DNA from: Aricia agestis
Lineage: Eukaryota; Arthropoda; Insecta; Lepidoptera; Lycaenidae
Reading direction: 5' to 3'
Assembly: GCF_905147365.1 (NCBI RefSeq)
Contig: NC_056423.1
Location: 2,088,501-2,152,500, forward strand
Length of the DNA: 64,000 nt
Below the pieces are notes generated by a model, which was given only the letters and a program-made list of their open reading frames with translations, ran no database searches and was not told the origin of the DNA. The translations under genes were made by a program, and so were the position numbers. Shown here piece after piece: positions 10,212 through 21,749 of this stretch. Within the stretch, counting starts at the first letter, position 1. Each line of letters opens with the position of its first letter.

Positions 10212-11287
10212 TTATATAATATAAAATATAATATATTATTTTTATCGCAGTAAAGTGTAAGATTACAGCGGGATACTGACTATGATACCATGATACTTTC
10301 TTTCTAAACATACAATTACATACAAACTATGCTAAACACATGTTACATGGACATTTAGCCAAATTACAATTAACTACAACAGTTAAATTATTGTTTAACT
10401 ATGACGTTGATTGATCGGTTCGGTTATAATGTAATTAAATGGTTAAACTAATAGTTACTTAGGTCAGAAGTTAATTTTGTTAATTCACTTTCCTCTTAAT
10501 ATAAAACCTTCTCTGGACTTCCACAAATATTTCAATACTAAAATAAGCCAAATTGGTTAAGCCATTCTCGAGTTTTAGCGATACTGACAACATTTAAAAG
10601 TAACTTTTAGGTATGTTTTTGAAGAAACATACCTAAAAGTTACAAGAAAATTGGATAGGTACTATATAGTATCTACGATTTTTCGATAGACCATAGAAAA
10701 TAGCTCCAACAATCAACAAAATTATTTTTTAGAAGAAAAAGTAAAAAAGAGGAGAGCTGTGTAGATTAGTAATTAATTCTAGTCCAAGAGCCCGCGCGTC
10801 TTTTTTGCGCCTACTAATTGTTTTGTACCGTGTCATTACACAATACAAAATTTAAAAACAATTAAACCAATGTTTTAACGATTGTTTATAGTTAACGATG
10901 ATCAATGTGCCCCCGATAAACAAGTTATAATTACGGTTAACCGAACCACTGAGGCATAAGCATTAGCATTTATTAATGAGCGGTTAAATTAACTGTAAGA
11001 TAAAAATAGCAATACCGCACTGTGGCTATCGTAATAATGCCTAGATATTATGTTGTGTAGTTTCTATTTAAAAAAAAAAAACATTGCGGTGTGTGGTTGG
11101 TTTTAATGTAAATAGTAAAGCGAATCATTATATTGCTATTACATATTTCAAAACTTTTATTGTTTGGTGTAAAAATGACTAGCCACAAATTTTGTCATAA
11201 TAAATTCATAATTAACAACTTTCCCTTAAGTTCATAGACTTTCGGTCATTGCAACTTGCTGTCTCCGGCTTTTTATGAGAGAAAACT
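10212..11287. other. Unassigned AT-rich stretch with a 19-bp perfect hairpin
   Basis: No gene found. Arms at 10600-10618 and 10625-10643 (GTAACTTTTAGGTATGTTT and its complement) pair perfectly around TTGAAG. The preceding CTGGACTTCCACAAATATTT...CTCGAGTTTTAGCG string at about 10512-10580 is a dispersed repeat also seen at about 35586-35660. Confidence 0.5.
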
Positions 11288-11445
11288 GTATACTTCCTAG
11301 TTCCTACTCCTCCCAAGACAGCTTTAGCTTGTCCCTCGGGCTCCCTGAGATCATATCAAAGGGTTTTCGTATTGAAATACCGCTATGGATTCTGGCAACA
11401 TAGGAGATACAGCGTTGGAAATGTGTGGTGTGCCAAAGCCCGTTA
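11288..11445 (-). repeat. Dispersed repeat family Z, copy 1
   Basis: The minus strand reads AACGGGCTTTGGCACACC, a GTTGCCAGAATCCATAGC segment, CGAAAACCCTTTGATATGAT and GAGGGACAAGCTAAAGCTG. The homologous block is at 23165-23340. One frame in each copy reads RKPFDMISG, but no long ORF exists. It may be a fragment of a larger retroelement; the class is unknown. Confidence 0.55.
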
Positions 11446-14400
11446 AAGAATATAAAAAATACCCATATATTTTTTAGAAATATAATGTGGCTAGTCAACA
11501 ACAACAGAAATTATAATATTATAATTATATACCTTATCACACATAAAAAAATCTATCTTTATATGGATATGCAATTTTGTGTTCAGTGGAGAGTCACCCA
11601 AACATGAGAAGAGTCACCCCAAATTATTTAAACTTTGAGAGTGACCATAATTTTTCTGCCAGAAGCACTTCATGCAAGCAGCAGATCATAAAAACAAAGT
11701 ATATTTGAAAATTTTCAGCTCGAGTAAAAAGCTTTGAAAGTTACGTTGATTAAAAGTACCGTACCGCAATTACGTTTTTCTCAGGGTTTTTGCACTTTGC
11801 TTCGTTATTGTAATCTCAAAAAAATTGCTCACGGAAATGAAGAGAATTAGAGGACTTTAAATGTCAAAGGTCTTTACTGTAGAAAGGTAAGTATAATTTT
11901 CTTGTTCTATTATAAACTTAAAATTGACAAAAGAAATGGCAGAATTTTAATGAAAAAAAAATCCAACATTTCTTTTTTTTTTTAAAGTTTATAACGATAA
12001 ATGATTTTTTTATACCAAAAAAAACTATCACATTTTCTGTGTCAAGAGGAACAATTTATCGAAAAAAAGTGAACCAATAACATCACTTAAAGTTAATTCG
12101 ATTATTCACGACTCCCAGTTTGCCACGGGCTGCGAAGCATGTCAATGCATTTTCACCTAATCTTTATATCTGGTCAGCGACTGGCTCTTCGTCTATAAAT
12201 GTGTCAAATAGTCGATTGGCGATTTCAATATCTGATTGCAATGGCGTGACATTTGCTCCTTATCTGTATAAAAATTATCAGATGTGTGTTTTTGCTGGCA
12301 TTATCTCAATTTGCATGATCATTTGGACAATTTCACTAAGATAATAATCTTAAATCGAATTATAAGATTAAGATGGTTTTAACAATTTCTTTATCGAATT
12401 AAATTCGATAATTTGAATAGCTAAGTTCTGAATCGAAATATTGGAGAAATTTTCAACTGAAATACTACGGGAATCGATTTTTTTTTTGGGATTTCTATTT
12501 TTTTTATATCGCCATATTGAATTCTTGGTAAATCGCTAAACTGTTTATTATAGGACATTGCGATTTGCGATGCGTCACTTCATCACAATATTATAATCAA
12601 AAGATCAAAATTATAACGAAGTTCGCAGGTGGTTAATATAAAAAAAACTTATCTATAACGACAAGTTCAATTAATTGTGAAAAATAATTGACAATTACAA
12701 TTGACACTTGCAATTAAAAATATTATGTATACTCGAGTTTAACATTTCCAATGCATAATTATAACGATGACAAAATTTACATGTTTACTTTTTTTTTTTA
12801 CTTCGGGAGACCCATAACATTAGGTAGGTACTTACATTTCAATATTTCTTTATTACAAAGCTCGTAATTTTATACGTATAGGATATTTTTGTACGAGCTA
12901 TAAAATAATATATTTTTTGTGTATAGTTTTTAAGATCACAAGAAAAATCGTAAGATATTTTAACATGCTCTCGTTGGTAAAATTTGCCCTTTGGGATAAA
13001 AATTGGACCAATTTTTTTTGCACAAATCCTTTACAAGGATAAATTAAAAATTTAATTAAGACAAAAAACTTTAATTAAGACAGTAATAATTTTTCTGCCA
13101 TTAAAATATTATTTGTCGTAAAATTTGAAACTCTTCTCTCTGTACACATAATTCTTGAAAAAATTACTTATTTCTTAGCATTTCTGAACGAATTATGACA
13201 CTATTCAACATAAAATGTCAGTTTAGCTGATAATGTAGTTGTTTCTATTATATTTTACATAAATATGTATTGGTATGTAATTTTATTGTTAGCTGTCTTA
13301 TTAGCGGTAACTGGTTTTCATAAGTATATGAGTTACAGCGGTTATTGAAGCAACTACAAGGCTTTGACGTATTATAATTAGGTTCTACAGAATGGTATAG
13401 AAAAATATAATAATGTGCTATTTCTCACACGTTTCAAAACAGCTGGACCGATGAATTTTATTCATTTATCGTGTAAAAAAATGAATAAAAAAATATCGCA
13501 TGATAAAACAAGACAAAGGAGATTAATAACCAATCACATTCATAGTATTTCATCATAATACCAGAATAGGCACAGTAAAGAACGCGCACATCAACGAAGC
13601 GAGCAGGCTTCATACAATTTTCATTATCCGCTATATAATAAAAAAGCATGGAAAATGCGGCCCCCTGGATCGTAATGTGCACGTAGCTTTAAATGTAGAT
13701 TTGTATTAATCATACAACTGATTAAAGGCAGATGGTGTACAAGGAAAGGTCATATTAATTGTATTTTCACAGTGCAATCCAACATTACACTTTATTTCTA
13801 CGCTTTTTGTAATAACCGACAATTTTTGTTTGAATGAAGAATGCGTTTAGTGTACTTATTTTAACTGTTCTTTTTTTAATTACTAGTATAGTTCATGTGC
13901 GATTTTTTTTATATTTTATACACAGAATATTTTTGTTGCCGTCGGCTCTTGGACTATTTTTGAAATGAAATGAAAAAAGGTTAAAAATGGTTAAACTCGT
14001 GTGACCTGATCGAAAAATGTACGTTTCTCGCGTGATTAACGAATTTCGCCGAAGTTCGGAGCGTCATCTATGTAGTTTACAATAAAAATGAAATGAAATT
14101 TGTTTAATTTTAACCCCGTTTTCATTGGGGTAAAATGTACAGTAGCATAACAAAAACATTTTGGCCCCGTGCGTTGAAAAAGTTTTTCATAATCGGCCAT
14201 CATTACGCCGCATCAAACAAATGCTTCGGAATTCGTTCCTCGAATTTTGTACCGTCGGCAGAATAATTGTGGCAATTATATTATTTTATATAATAAGCTG
14301 TAATATCTAAAATTATGGCTATCGTTAGGGCTACTGGAGATTAGGCAAACGTTTAGGAGGTAAGGCCTTTGGAAGTTTAGGCCAAATCAACCAGAACTTT

Positions 14401-15140
14401 ATATTTTACTAGATGCCCCTTTAACTTTGTATCACTTAACTTCTTTTTCTCATCGTACAAACGTTATCCGAACTTCCAAGAGTATTTCATAACTAAAAGC
14501 CTAAACGATTTAGCCGTTCCTAAGTTAAAGTGAGCCTAATAAAATTCAGATTTCAGAATTAGATTTTTTGCAATGGTGCTGCAATTTGCAATTTTAAATA
14601 GTTTTTTTATTATAGTTTTATTGTTGTTGTGCAAATAATTCTTGGTTTGCACAACAAAATGATGACAGATGGATATAACTTTTAGGTACAAATATTATTA
14701 CATATTTGCTTATTCTTATATTTATTTTAATCATCAGCCAATCCCTTTCACTACTGTTAAAACCTTCTTACCTTCTTACTTTTTTGATTTCATTTTTTCT
14801 CCCATCAGAACCGTGTATTTTGCCGACGGTACTCCACCCTCGCGGGCTGAATGACTTATCATTATGTAATTACTATCATTGGGCCTCCACAGATGGCGTG
14901 GAATCATCAGCCCGCCGCTGACTAGGTATATAGTCTAAACAGTGAAATGAGGCACAAAATATCCATTAAGTCCCGTGCCACATTTGAAGAGATGAGTGGA
15001 AGATAAGTAACAGTTAAGAAATTACCGTTTCTTTGCATAAAATTGGAGAATTTATAGCTAGGAAAATGATATGAAATAAAAAAATTAGATTTTATGTATA
15101 GCCAGATATATTAGCCAGATGATAAAGTAAGTAAGTTACA
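11446..15140. other. Long unassigned AT-rich stretch
   Basis: I read this on both strands and see no coding exon, RNA gene or repeat family shared with the rest of the window. Short ORFs here (for example 12120-12344 and 13458-13682) have no domain, no codon signal and no splice context. Confidence 0.4.
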
Positions 15141-15213
15141 AGATTTGTTTAAATTATAAATAGGAACAATTACTAATAATTGTTCCTATATTATATAATC
15201 TAAACAAATCTTT
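15141..15213. repeat. Imperfect hairpin
   Basis: AAGATTTGTTTAAATTATAA and AATAGGAACAATT pair with AATTGTTCCTAT and TCTAAACAAATCTT around a short loop, with a few mismatches. Probably a small foldback MITE. Confidence 0.55.
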
Positions 15214-15479
15214 ATTTGTCGGATTAACGGGGGTCTAAAAAGGTACTTTTTTCCTACTCTAGCTCTAAGGTCAATATCTTATGATGTTTAAGGTCAATGA
15301 GTGTAGATTGAGACGCCGTGGTTCCTGGAACAGTATTTCACGGAACCCACTCCATTTTGTCGCCACTCGCCAGTCATTTCATTAACCATCTTTCCGTTTT
15401 GAAGAATTTTTACACCACGATCTGTTCAGAATGTAGAAATAAAGTGAAAATATTTTAGTATGTCTATGTGTCCCTTATA

Positions 15480-15655
15480 AGTTATATAGAGTTCACTGAA
15501 AAAGTAGCAGCGCTGAATGAGCAATTTTTTTGTGATTTGTTTGGACAAGCCCCAGCGTCATGAATTTACCCATACAAGTTTAAAAAGAGTTACTCTTTCA
15601 GCGCTGCTACTTTCACAGTAAACTCTACACAGGGGACTCATACATAGCCGAAAGT
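15480..15655. repeat. Palindromic MITE, family P, diverged copy
   Basis: The arms AGAGTTCACTGAAAAAGTAG...AGCGCTGAATG and CTCTTTCAGCGCTGCTACTT...CAGTAAACTCT fold back on each other around GGACAAGCCCCAGCGTC. It belongs to the same family as 19352-19612 and 33309-33568 but lacks the CAGGGTGTAACA ends. Confidence 0.7.
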
Positions 15656-15671
15656 ATTACTATGTTTTGTT

Positions 15672-15738
15672 GCGGCACTACTTTCACAGTAAACTCAAAA
15701 AGTATGACTTTTTGAGTTTACTGTGAAAGTAGTGCCGC
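15672..15738. repeat. Perfect 32-bp hairpin (family P)
   Basis: Arms 15672-15703 and 15707-15738 are exact reverse complements separated by only ATG. The arm sequence (GCGGCACTACTTTCACAGTA...) is the family P sub-terminal sequence, so this is a head-to-head junction of two P-type arms. The perfect pairing implies a recent origin or gene conversion. Confidence 0.9.
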
Positions 15739-15818
15739 TGAAGGAGTAAATTGTTTTGTAACTTGTAGGTATGGGCTAGCGCCTAGCGCCCCAGCTTCAT
15801 AATTTTACTCATACTTCT

Positions 15819-16073
15819 ATGTAACAAAAATAAGTGATAATACTTTAGGGTGTGTATGTGTTCCTTGTAGAGAGTTCACTGTGAAAGTAGCAGCGCTGAA
15901 AGACCACAATTTTTTTTCACTTTTGTATGGGGAAACTCGTGACGCTCTGGCCCTTGCCCATACAAAAGTGAAAAAAAAATTTCGTCTTTTAGAGCTGCTA
16001 CTTTCACAGTGAACTCTCTACAAGGAACACGTACGTAGCCTAAAGTATTATCACTTATTTTTGTTACACACTG
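15819..16073. repeat. Palindromic MITE, family P, copy 1
   Basis: Near-perfect foldback. GTAACAAAAATAAGTGATAA and AGAGAGTTCACTGTGAAAGT pair with the same strings in reverse. The right end reads TTGTTACACACTG followed by TA. The left CAGGGT terminus is lost where it abuts the diverged P copy. Confidence 0.8.
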
Positions 16074-16881
16074 TATATTATAATAAAGTAATACATTTCG
16101 GATGTCTGTCTATATGTCTACTTGGCTGGCCAGTGTAATAAAAAAATTAACCCTATAAAACCCAAGTAACCAAAACCGAAACCAACCCATTTGTTATACA
16201 GATGTTAAATACCTAATGATATGGAAAACACTCGGTTTTGGTAACCCTATACGCTTACCTTTCATTATACCACCTCACAAACGAAAACTAACCCGAAGCT
16301 TTTGATATAGAGTGCAATTTTAAGTGACAAAAATTAAGACGATGATATTCTATATCGTACGCGAAACTATACTTTATATCGTAAAGTTAAAGTTGAAAAT
16401 GCAATGGTGGAGAAGAAGATGGTGTTTTTCAAGGTTGTACCTTTTATAAGAAGGCGCTAAGGCCGATTATTGGGTGATATTTGAGACGCTCTCAAACTAG
16501 CCACCGTTTAGGCTTACCGCTCGATGTCCCAAGTTCGGTTCCCGGCTTCTTAGAATGTTTGTCAATATGACAAGATTGGATTTTTTTGGGTATAAAATTC
16601 GTAATACATTGAACCCTTTACTTAGAGTTCATGTGAAGGTGGGTTACATCATAGCCGTTGTCCCTTTTAACCGACTTTCAAAAAAGGAGGTATATGGAAC
16701 AGTTAAATATTTTTTTGTGTAGGCTATCTTCTTTAATATTTACCGATTATTATGGCATCTTAGATGTATAAATGTAACCTCATCTCATGGTTTTTATATA
16801 GTCAAATGTTGGCTCTATGTCATCATGGCGGACATGATGGACAATTAATAATCACGAACGTGTGCAGAGTACACTGTAGAG
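16074..16881. other. Unassigned stretch with dispersed repeat scraps
   Basis: A tRNA-like B-box string (AGTTCGGTTCCCGG) lies at about 16531-16545, and AACCGACTTTCAAAAAAGGA at about 16669 recurs near 20560 and 45412. No gene found. Confidence 0.4.
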
Positions 16882-17089
16882 CAGTGGTTCTCAAACTGAT
16901 GTAAGAACAAATTATGTTTAAGCGCCCCCCCTTGTTTAACTACTAAAAATGTATCCAAATATAATTAAAAATTACCCCCAAGCCTCTACACGACACCCCC
17001 ATTTTTTCTGGTTACCACACCGAGTACCGACCCTCTTTAGATCTTCAGCGCCCACCAGGGGGCGTTATCCCCCACTTTGGGAAAGGTTG
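16882..17089. mobile_element. hAT-like MITE with 7/8 target duplication
   Basis: It starts CAGTGGTTCTCAAACT. It ends ACTTTGGGAAAGGTTG, whose complement is CAACCTTTCCCAAAGT. Flanks are CTGTAGAG (16874-16881) and CTGTAGAA (17090-17097), an 8-bp duplication with one difference. No coding capacity. Confidence 0.75.
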
Positions 17090-17162
17090 CTGTAGAATAT
17101 ACTCGTCTAATCGTTCATGGTCCATGGATGACGTCGATTGTCCATAAAAACACTGGTCGATA

Positions 17163-17330
17163 TCCACACTAATATTATAAATGCAAAGATGTGTGTCTAT
17201 CTGTCCGTCTGCCACCTCTTCATACCCAAACCGCTGAACCTTTACTGAAATTTACTATGGAGATACTTTGAGTCCCGGGAAAGGACATAGGATACTTTTT
17301 ATCCCGGAAAAATGTACGGATTCCTTACGA
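17163..17330 (+). mobile_element. Helitron 5-prime fragment
   Basis: It begins TCCACACTAATATTATAAAT and continues with CTATCTGTCCGTCTGCC, ACTTTGAGTCCCGGGAAAGG and TTTTTATCCCGGAAAAATG. The CTAG 3-prime end is not found nearby. Confidence 0.6.
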
Positions 17331-17899
17331 ATGACTTTCTGCGCAAAAGGAGTTATAGTATGCCCAGCATGATCACCAAAGAAGCGGTTTCTATCTGCGG
17401 AAGAATATACAAAGTGACAGACAAAGAAAGTCCGCCATTTTGTCACTAAAATCTATCAGTATGTCCATTGTTTCCCGTTTCTAATGTTATGCAAAGCCTG
17501 CTGGCGTCATATTATAGTATTAGTCTAATCGCCCATATTGGCGTCAAACTCGAACAAATCTTCCCAATCATGGCCGTACTATACTGTAGAGTGTAGACAA
17601 ACATATAATAACATAAATCAAAACAATAAGTCTGAGCTGGTCTCCCACTGCGCGGTGAGCCGGTGATTGAGACATATATCAACGGAGGTATAAGTGATAC
17701 AATTATTGTATTTTATACAAGTATTTAGTACATTATACAAGAAGCATTAATAACAATTTGATTATATATAATAAGTATTGTAAATTCAATATAAATATTA
17801 TTATATACAAATTACTAATAAGTTAATAACAGCTATCATGAGGCCTTAAATATTGACTTATTAATTATCATAATACTTTAGATTTTTGTTTAAACATAT
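17331..17899. other. Unassigned AT-rich stretch
   Basis: No gene or shared repeat seen. Confidence 0.35.
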
Positions 17900-18018
17900 A
17901 AACGTTGTATAAGCTTTGAATAGTTATACAGTGTTTTGTTCCTGTCACACAAGTGACATTTTAATTGGATTGAAGAAGACAAAACACTGTATAACTATTC
18001 AAAGTTTATACAGCGTTT
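17900..18018. repeat. Foldback MITE of 119 bp
   Basis: AAACGTTGTATAAGCTTTGA...GTGTTTTGT at the left pairs with ACAAAACACTGTATAACTAT...CAGCGTTT at the right, about 40 bp per arm with few mismatches. The loop is about 38 nt. No second copy in this window. Confidence 0.8.
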
Positions 18019-18553
18019 ATTAGTAAGGGGGAGTATCTTCTATGAATGCCAACAATAGGATGTATGTATGTAGTTTGAAATCTTAAAATGCTAATTCTTA
18101 TAATGTTTTTATTAGCAATTGAAAAAACGAAAAACAGGGCTCCATTTTCAGATGCCCAGAGTATTTAAGCTAAGATCGTGCCGCACATACACACAAACTC
18201 ACGAAAAACATTACCTTCTTTCTAACGCAGTCAGTTAAAAAAGTTACTCTACTTCTCTCTTCGTAAAAAGCCGTACTTTATCGGTACACAGCACACTCCA
18301 AAGTTTTGACCACATAATCTGCACCGATTAAACGAACCTTTAGTTAAGCTAATGGTAAGTCTCCCGCATTAGCATACCTCATTGTTAGTTGCGGCCGGCA
18401 ATTTGTGCGCGTTCGAATCCTAATGCTGGGTTTTAGGGAATTAGCGATTGTATTCGCTTAAAAAGTCTTCGGAGATCCGCTAAAGTATTTTAAATCCATG
18501 TAAGTCAGTGGTTCCTTGAACTTTTTTGGTGTCGGAAGTTAAGAAGTGACGTT
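18019..18553. other. Unassigned stretch with tRNA-like B box
   Basis: GCGTTCGAATCCTAATGC at about 18410-18427 resembles a pol III B box, but no cloverleaf can be formed around it. Otherwise nothing was found. Confidence 0.35.
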
Positions 18554-18845
18554 ATTTTTTTTTATGAAATAAGGGGGCAAACGAGCAAACGGGTCACCTG
18601 ATGAAAAGTAACTTCCATCGCCCATGGACACTCGCAGCATCAGAAGAGCTGCAGGTGCGTTGGTAGGGAAGGAAAAGGAATAAGGGAGTGTAGGGAAGGG
18701 AATAGGGCAGGGGATTGGGCCTCCAGTAAACTCACTCACTCGGCGATACACAGCGCAAGCGCTGTTTCACGCCGGTTTTCTGTGGGAACGTGGTATTTCT
18801 CCCGTCGAGCCGGCCCATTCGTGCCGAAGCATGGCTCTCCCACGT
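18554..18845 (-). mobile_element. SINE-like element with LINE-type tail, copy S2
   Basis: Full order of conserved blocks from GTGGGAGAGCCATGCTTCGG (at the right end) to GTTTGCCCCCTTATTTCATA plus an A-tail (T-run at the left). The pyrimidine tract is short and the GCCGGCC segment is partly deleted relative to S4 and S7. Confidence 0.85.
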
Positions 18846-18929
18846 ATACGCCAGTCTTCTTAGCCGTGATAGTTTTCCTTTTAAATTCAGCATATTTAAA
18901 GCGTTTTTGACCCTCAAAAAAATAGAAAA

Positions 18930-19040
18930 CTCTACGTAGAGTTTTACAGTGAACTCTATATTATAGGCTGTATAACAATACAAATTGGTAATGCTTTAGT
19001 AGGGTATGTATGTACTCTTGTTATAGAGTTAACTGAGAAA
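18930..19040. repeat. Family P fragment
   Basis: GTTTTACAGTGAACTCTATA and GTAATGCTTTAGTAGGGTAT with TTGTTATAGAGTTAACTGAG match family P sub-terminal strings, but the palindrome is broken. Confidence 0.5.
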
Positions 19041-19049
19041 CTGATATTT

Positions 19050-19230
19050 TTGGAACGAAGTTCCTTATCGCGCGTTGCGAAAGGGGGCTAGAGTTAGACG
19101 GAAAAAGTTGTAACGACATGAGCATGACACAAAAGTGTCGGTATATTACAACTAGAGCTAAAATGCTATAGTTGTAACTCGTAAGCCGTGCGGTAGCGCG
19201 TGTTTCTCTCTCTCTCTCTCTCTCTTTTTG
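19050..19230. repeat. GAACGAAGTTCC repeat family, copy 1, with CT microsatellite
   Basis: TTGGAACGAAGTTCCTTATC then GCGCGTTGCGAAAG is shared with 60990-61020. Both copies continue with AAAGTTGTAACGACA-type strings, a GTGTCG hairpin and a (CT)n tract (19206-19226 here). Class unknown. Confidence 0.6.
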
Positions 19231-19243
19231 TTTTTATTTTATA

Positions 19244-19881
19244 CTAGATGCCCCGCGCGGCTTCGCCCGCGTAAATTAGGAATTTCACAGAAACCATACA
19301 TTTTCGAATAAAAATAGCTATAAATACTCCTTTCACGTGGTCTATTCTATACAGGGTGTAACAAAAATAAGTGATAATACTTTAGGGTGTGTACGTGTTC
19401 CTTGTAGAGACTTCACTGTGAAAGTAGCAGCGCTGAAAGACGAAAAAATTTTTTCACTTTTGTATGGGCAAGGGCCCGAGCGTCACGAGTTTCCCCATAC
19501 AAAAGTGAAAAAAAAAAAGTTGGTCTTTCAGGGCTGCTACTTTCACAGTGAACTCTCTACAAGGAACACATACACATCCTAAAGTATTATCACTTGTTTT
19601 TGTTACACCCTGTATAAGTGCCAAATATTGCTATAAAAATTGCTCCAGTAGTTCGTGAGATGAACCCTTTCTAATATTTTCCCCGTTTTTACCACATTTT
19701 CCGTCGTCGTATTAGTCTTAGCGTGATAATATAATACGAGTATAGCCTATATAGCCTTATAGCCTATATAGCCTTACTCGATAAATGAGATATCTAACAC
19801 TGAAATAAGTTTTTTAATCGGACCTGTAGTTCCTGAGATTAGCGCATTCAAGCAAACATACTGTTCAGGTTTATAATATTA
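19244..19881 (-). mobile_element. Helitron, second subfamily, copy B1, interrupted
   Basis: The minus-strand 3-prime end is GCCGCGCGGGGCATCTAG, next to T. The 5-prime side ends in TTATAATATT where the next Helitron begins. The palindromic MITE at 19352-19612 is inserted in it. The neighbouring B2 copy gives the uninterrupted sequence across this site. Confidence 0.75.
19352..19612. mobile_element. Palindromic MITE, family P, copy 2 (TA target)
   Basis: The 261-bp near-perfect palindrome begins CAGGGTGTAACAAAAATAAG and ends in its complement. It is flanked by TA on both sides. The paralogous Helitron at 19882-20746 shows the empty site: CTCTATATCTGTGCC, against CTATTCTA-TA...TA-TAAGTGCC here. 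TA duplication suggests Tc1/mariner-type mobilisation. Confidence 0.9.
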
Positions 19882-20746
19882 CTAGATGTCTCGCGCGGCT
19901 TCGCCCGCGTAAATTAGGAATTTTACGGAAACCGTACATTTTCCCATAAAAAATAGCTCTTATGTCCCTACTCCCTTCACTTGGTCTACTCTATATCTGT
20001 GCCAAATATTGCCAGAAAAATTGCTCCAGTAGTTCGTAATTTCCAATATTAAGTATAGATTTTTTTAAATTATCGCTTGACAAACTCGAGCCTCGATCTA
20101 AAAGACTATGAAAAGGCTCATAATTATGGGACGATGCATGGTATAATATTATGGTAGTGATGATGATGATGATGATGAATGTAATTTGCATAGTAGCATA
20201 TGCTTGCCGTTTATAAAACAACGCCGAAACTCCCAAACTTGTATTTATAAAGAATCAGGAGTTCTCTCAGCACCTTCCGAACCACGGTATACCAGGTATA
20301 CCTCGGTGCAAAATCTTACATGTTTCTAGCATATGCTTAGAATACTTCTCACGAAACCGAAATCACCACATGTTTCCCCATAAATTTTGAAGAGTTCCCT
20401 CGATTACTTATGGATCCTTCATCAGATCACCACTTTTGTGAATATAATACCAAATTGGGATGATACCCTACAAACCAAAAGAAAAATTTTGAAAATCGGT
20501 TAACAAACGGCGGAGTAATCGTTGAACATAAGAAAACGAACATAACACCTCCCCCATTTTGAAAGTCGGTTAAAATGGTAGCCTATGTGTTATTCTGATG
20601 TATAAGCTATATTATTGTAAAGTTTCATTAAAATCCGTTCAGTAGTTTTTGCGTGAAAGAGTAACAAACATCCATACATCCACACATCCATACATCTATA
20701 CATCCATACATCCAAACAAACTTTCGCCTTTATAATATTAGTGGGA
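19882..20746 (-). mobile_element. Helitron, second subfamily, copy B2
   Basis: The minus strand starts TCCCACTAATATTATAAAGG at 20746 and ends GCGCGAGACATCTAG at 19882, with A before and T after. This fits Helitron structure. It contains a CATCCATA-type microsatellite near 20665-20712. No helicase ORF, so non-autonomous. It lies in tandem with B1. Confidence 0.85.
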
Positions 20747-20751
20747 TAACT

Positions 20752-20945
20752 TCGATCCACCCGGGTGTCCCTTGACACCTCTCAAGTTTTTTAAATAACT
20801 GTATGCGCAAATCATACCATTTGAGCATTTCTCTTAGAAACATACAAATCCATATCGTTTGAGCATTTCGAAACATAGAAGTCAAAAGTAACTCTTTCAG
20901 AGCTGCTACTTTTACAGAGAATTCGATGGGCATATACACATTACA
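20752..20945. repeat. Dispersed repeat plus family P fragment
   Basis: ATCCACCCGGGTGTCCCTTG then ACACCTCTCAAGTTTTT at 20755-20791 recurs at 61288-61324. From 20888 the family P strings CTTTCAGAGCTGCTACTTTT and ACAGAGAATTC follow. Confidence 0.55.
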
Positions 20946-21469
20946 AACACATGAAATACATACTAACTACTTTTTGAGGAAAATATATTTCACTAATTTA
21001 TAAGCATAGTATCCAAGGCAGGTTTGGTAAACTTTAAGTTAACTCAACGTTTACCAAATTTCATCAAAATCAATTCACAGGTTTGAGTGCGAGGCAGACG
21101 ACAGTACAGCATCATATTATTATGTTCTATTACTACCTGGATATAGTTTGTAAACAAAAGTGGCCTCAAAGACGCGACCTTCGTCTCGCTCACGCATATA
21201 CTATCACCGCACGCGAGAGAGGGATAGCACGCGAGTTCTGGACATTCGCGTGTCCCTGTGGCACGCAAGATGTAGACTAGGAAAACATAGGATGCATGTA
21301 GTACTCGAAATTAAAGGTAAAGAACTAGGGTTATAGAAGATGTAGAAAGTGTTTGACAACGTAAAAACTGTAGATATAGGTATTGTTCAAATTTTATTAG
21401 TCTCATCACTCATCAGTAACTAGAAACCAGATGACACCCGCTGTGCCGAAATTAGTTTATCATGTAAAC
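20946..21469. other. Unassigned stretch
   Basis: No gene found. A GC-richer patch at about 21160-21270 contains short ORFs on both strands but no recognisable domain or splice context. Confidence 0.35.
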
Positions 21470-21745
21470 GTGGGAGAGCCATGCTTCGGCACGAATGGGC
21501 CGGCTCGACCGGAGAAATACCACGTTGTCACAGAAACCCGGCGTGAAACAGCGCTTGCGCTGTGTTTCGCCGAGTGAGTGAGTTTACCGGAGGCCCAATC
21601 CCCACCCTATTCCCTTCCATTCCCATCCCTACGTCGGCAACGCACCTGCAGCTCGTCTGATGCTGCGAGTATCCATGGGCGACGGAACTTGCATTCCATC
21701 AGGTGACCCGTTTGCTCGTTTGTCCCCTTACTTCATAAAAAAAAA
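21470..21745 (+). mobile_element. SINE-like element with LINE-type tail, copy S3
   Basis: GTGGGAGAGCCATGCTTCGG at the start, AACAGCGCTTGCGCTGTG, a shortened pyrimidine tract, then TGACCCGTTTGCTCGTTTG and an A-tail. The CTTAAAAGG block before GCAACGCACC is deleted. Confidence 0.85.
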
Positions 21746-21749
21746 TGCG

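Noticed and set aside
12120..12344. 74-codon ORF and a 32-codon antisense frame
   Set aside because: No splice context, no domain, and an in-frame stop next to the only AG.
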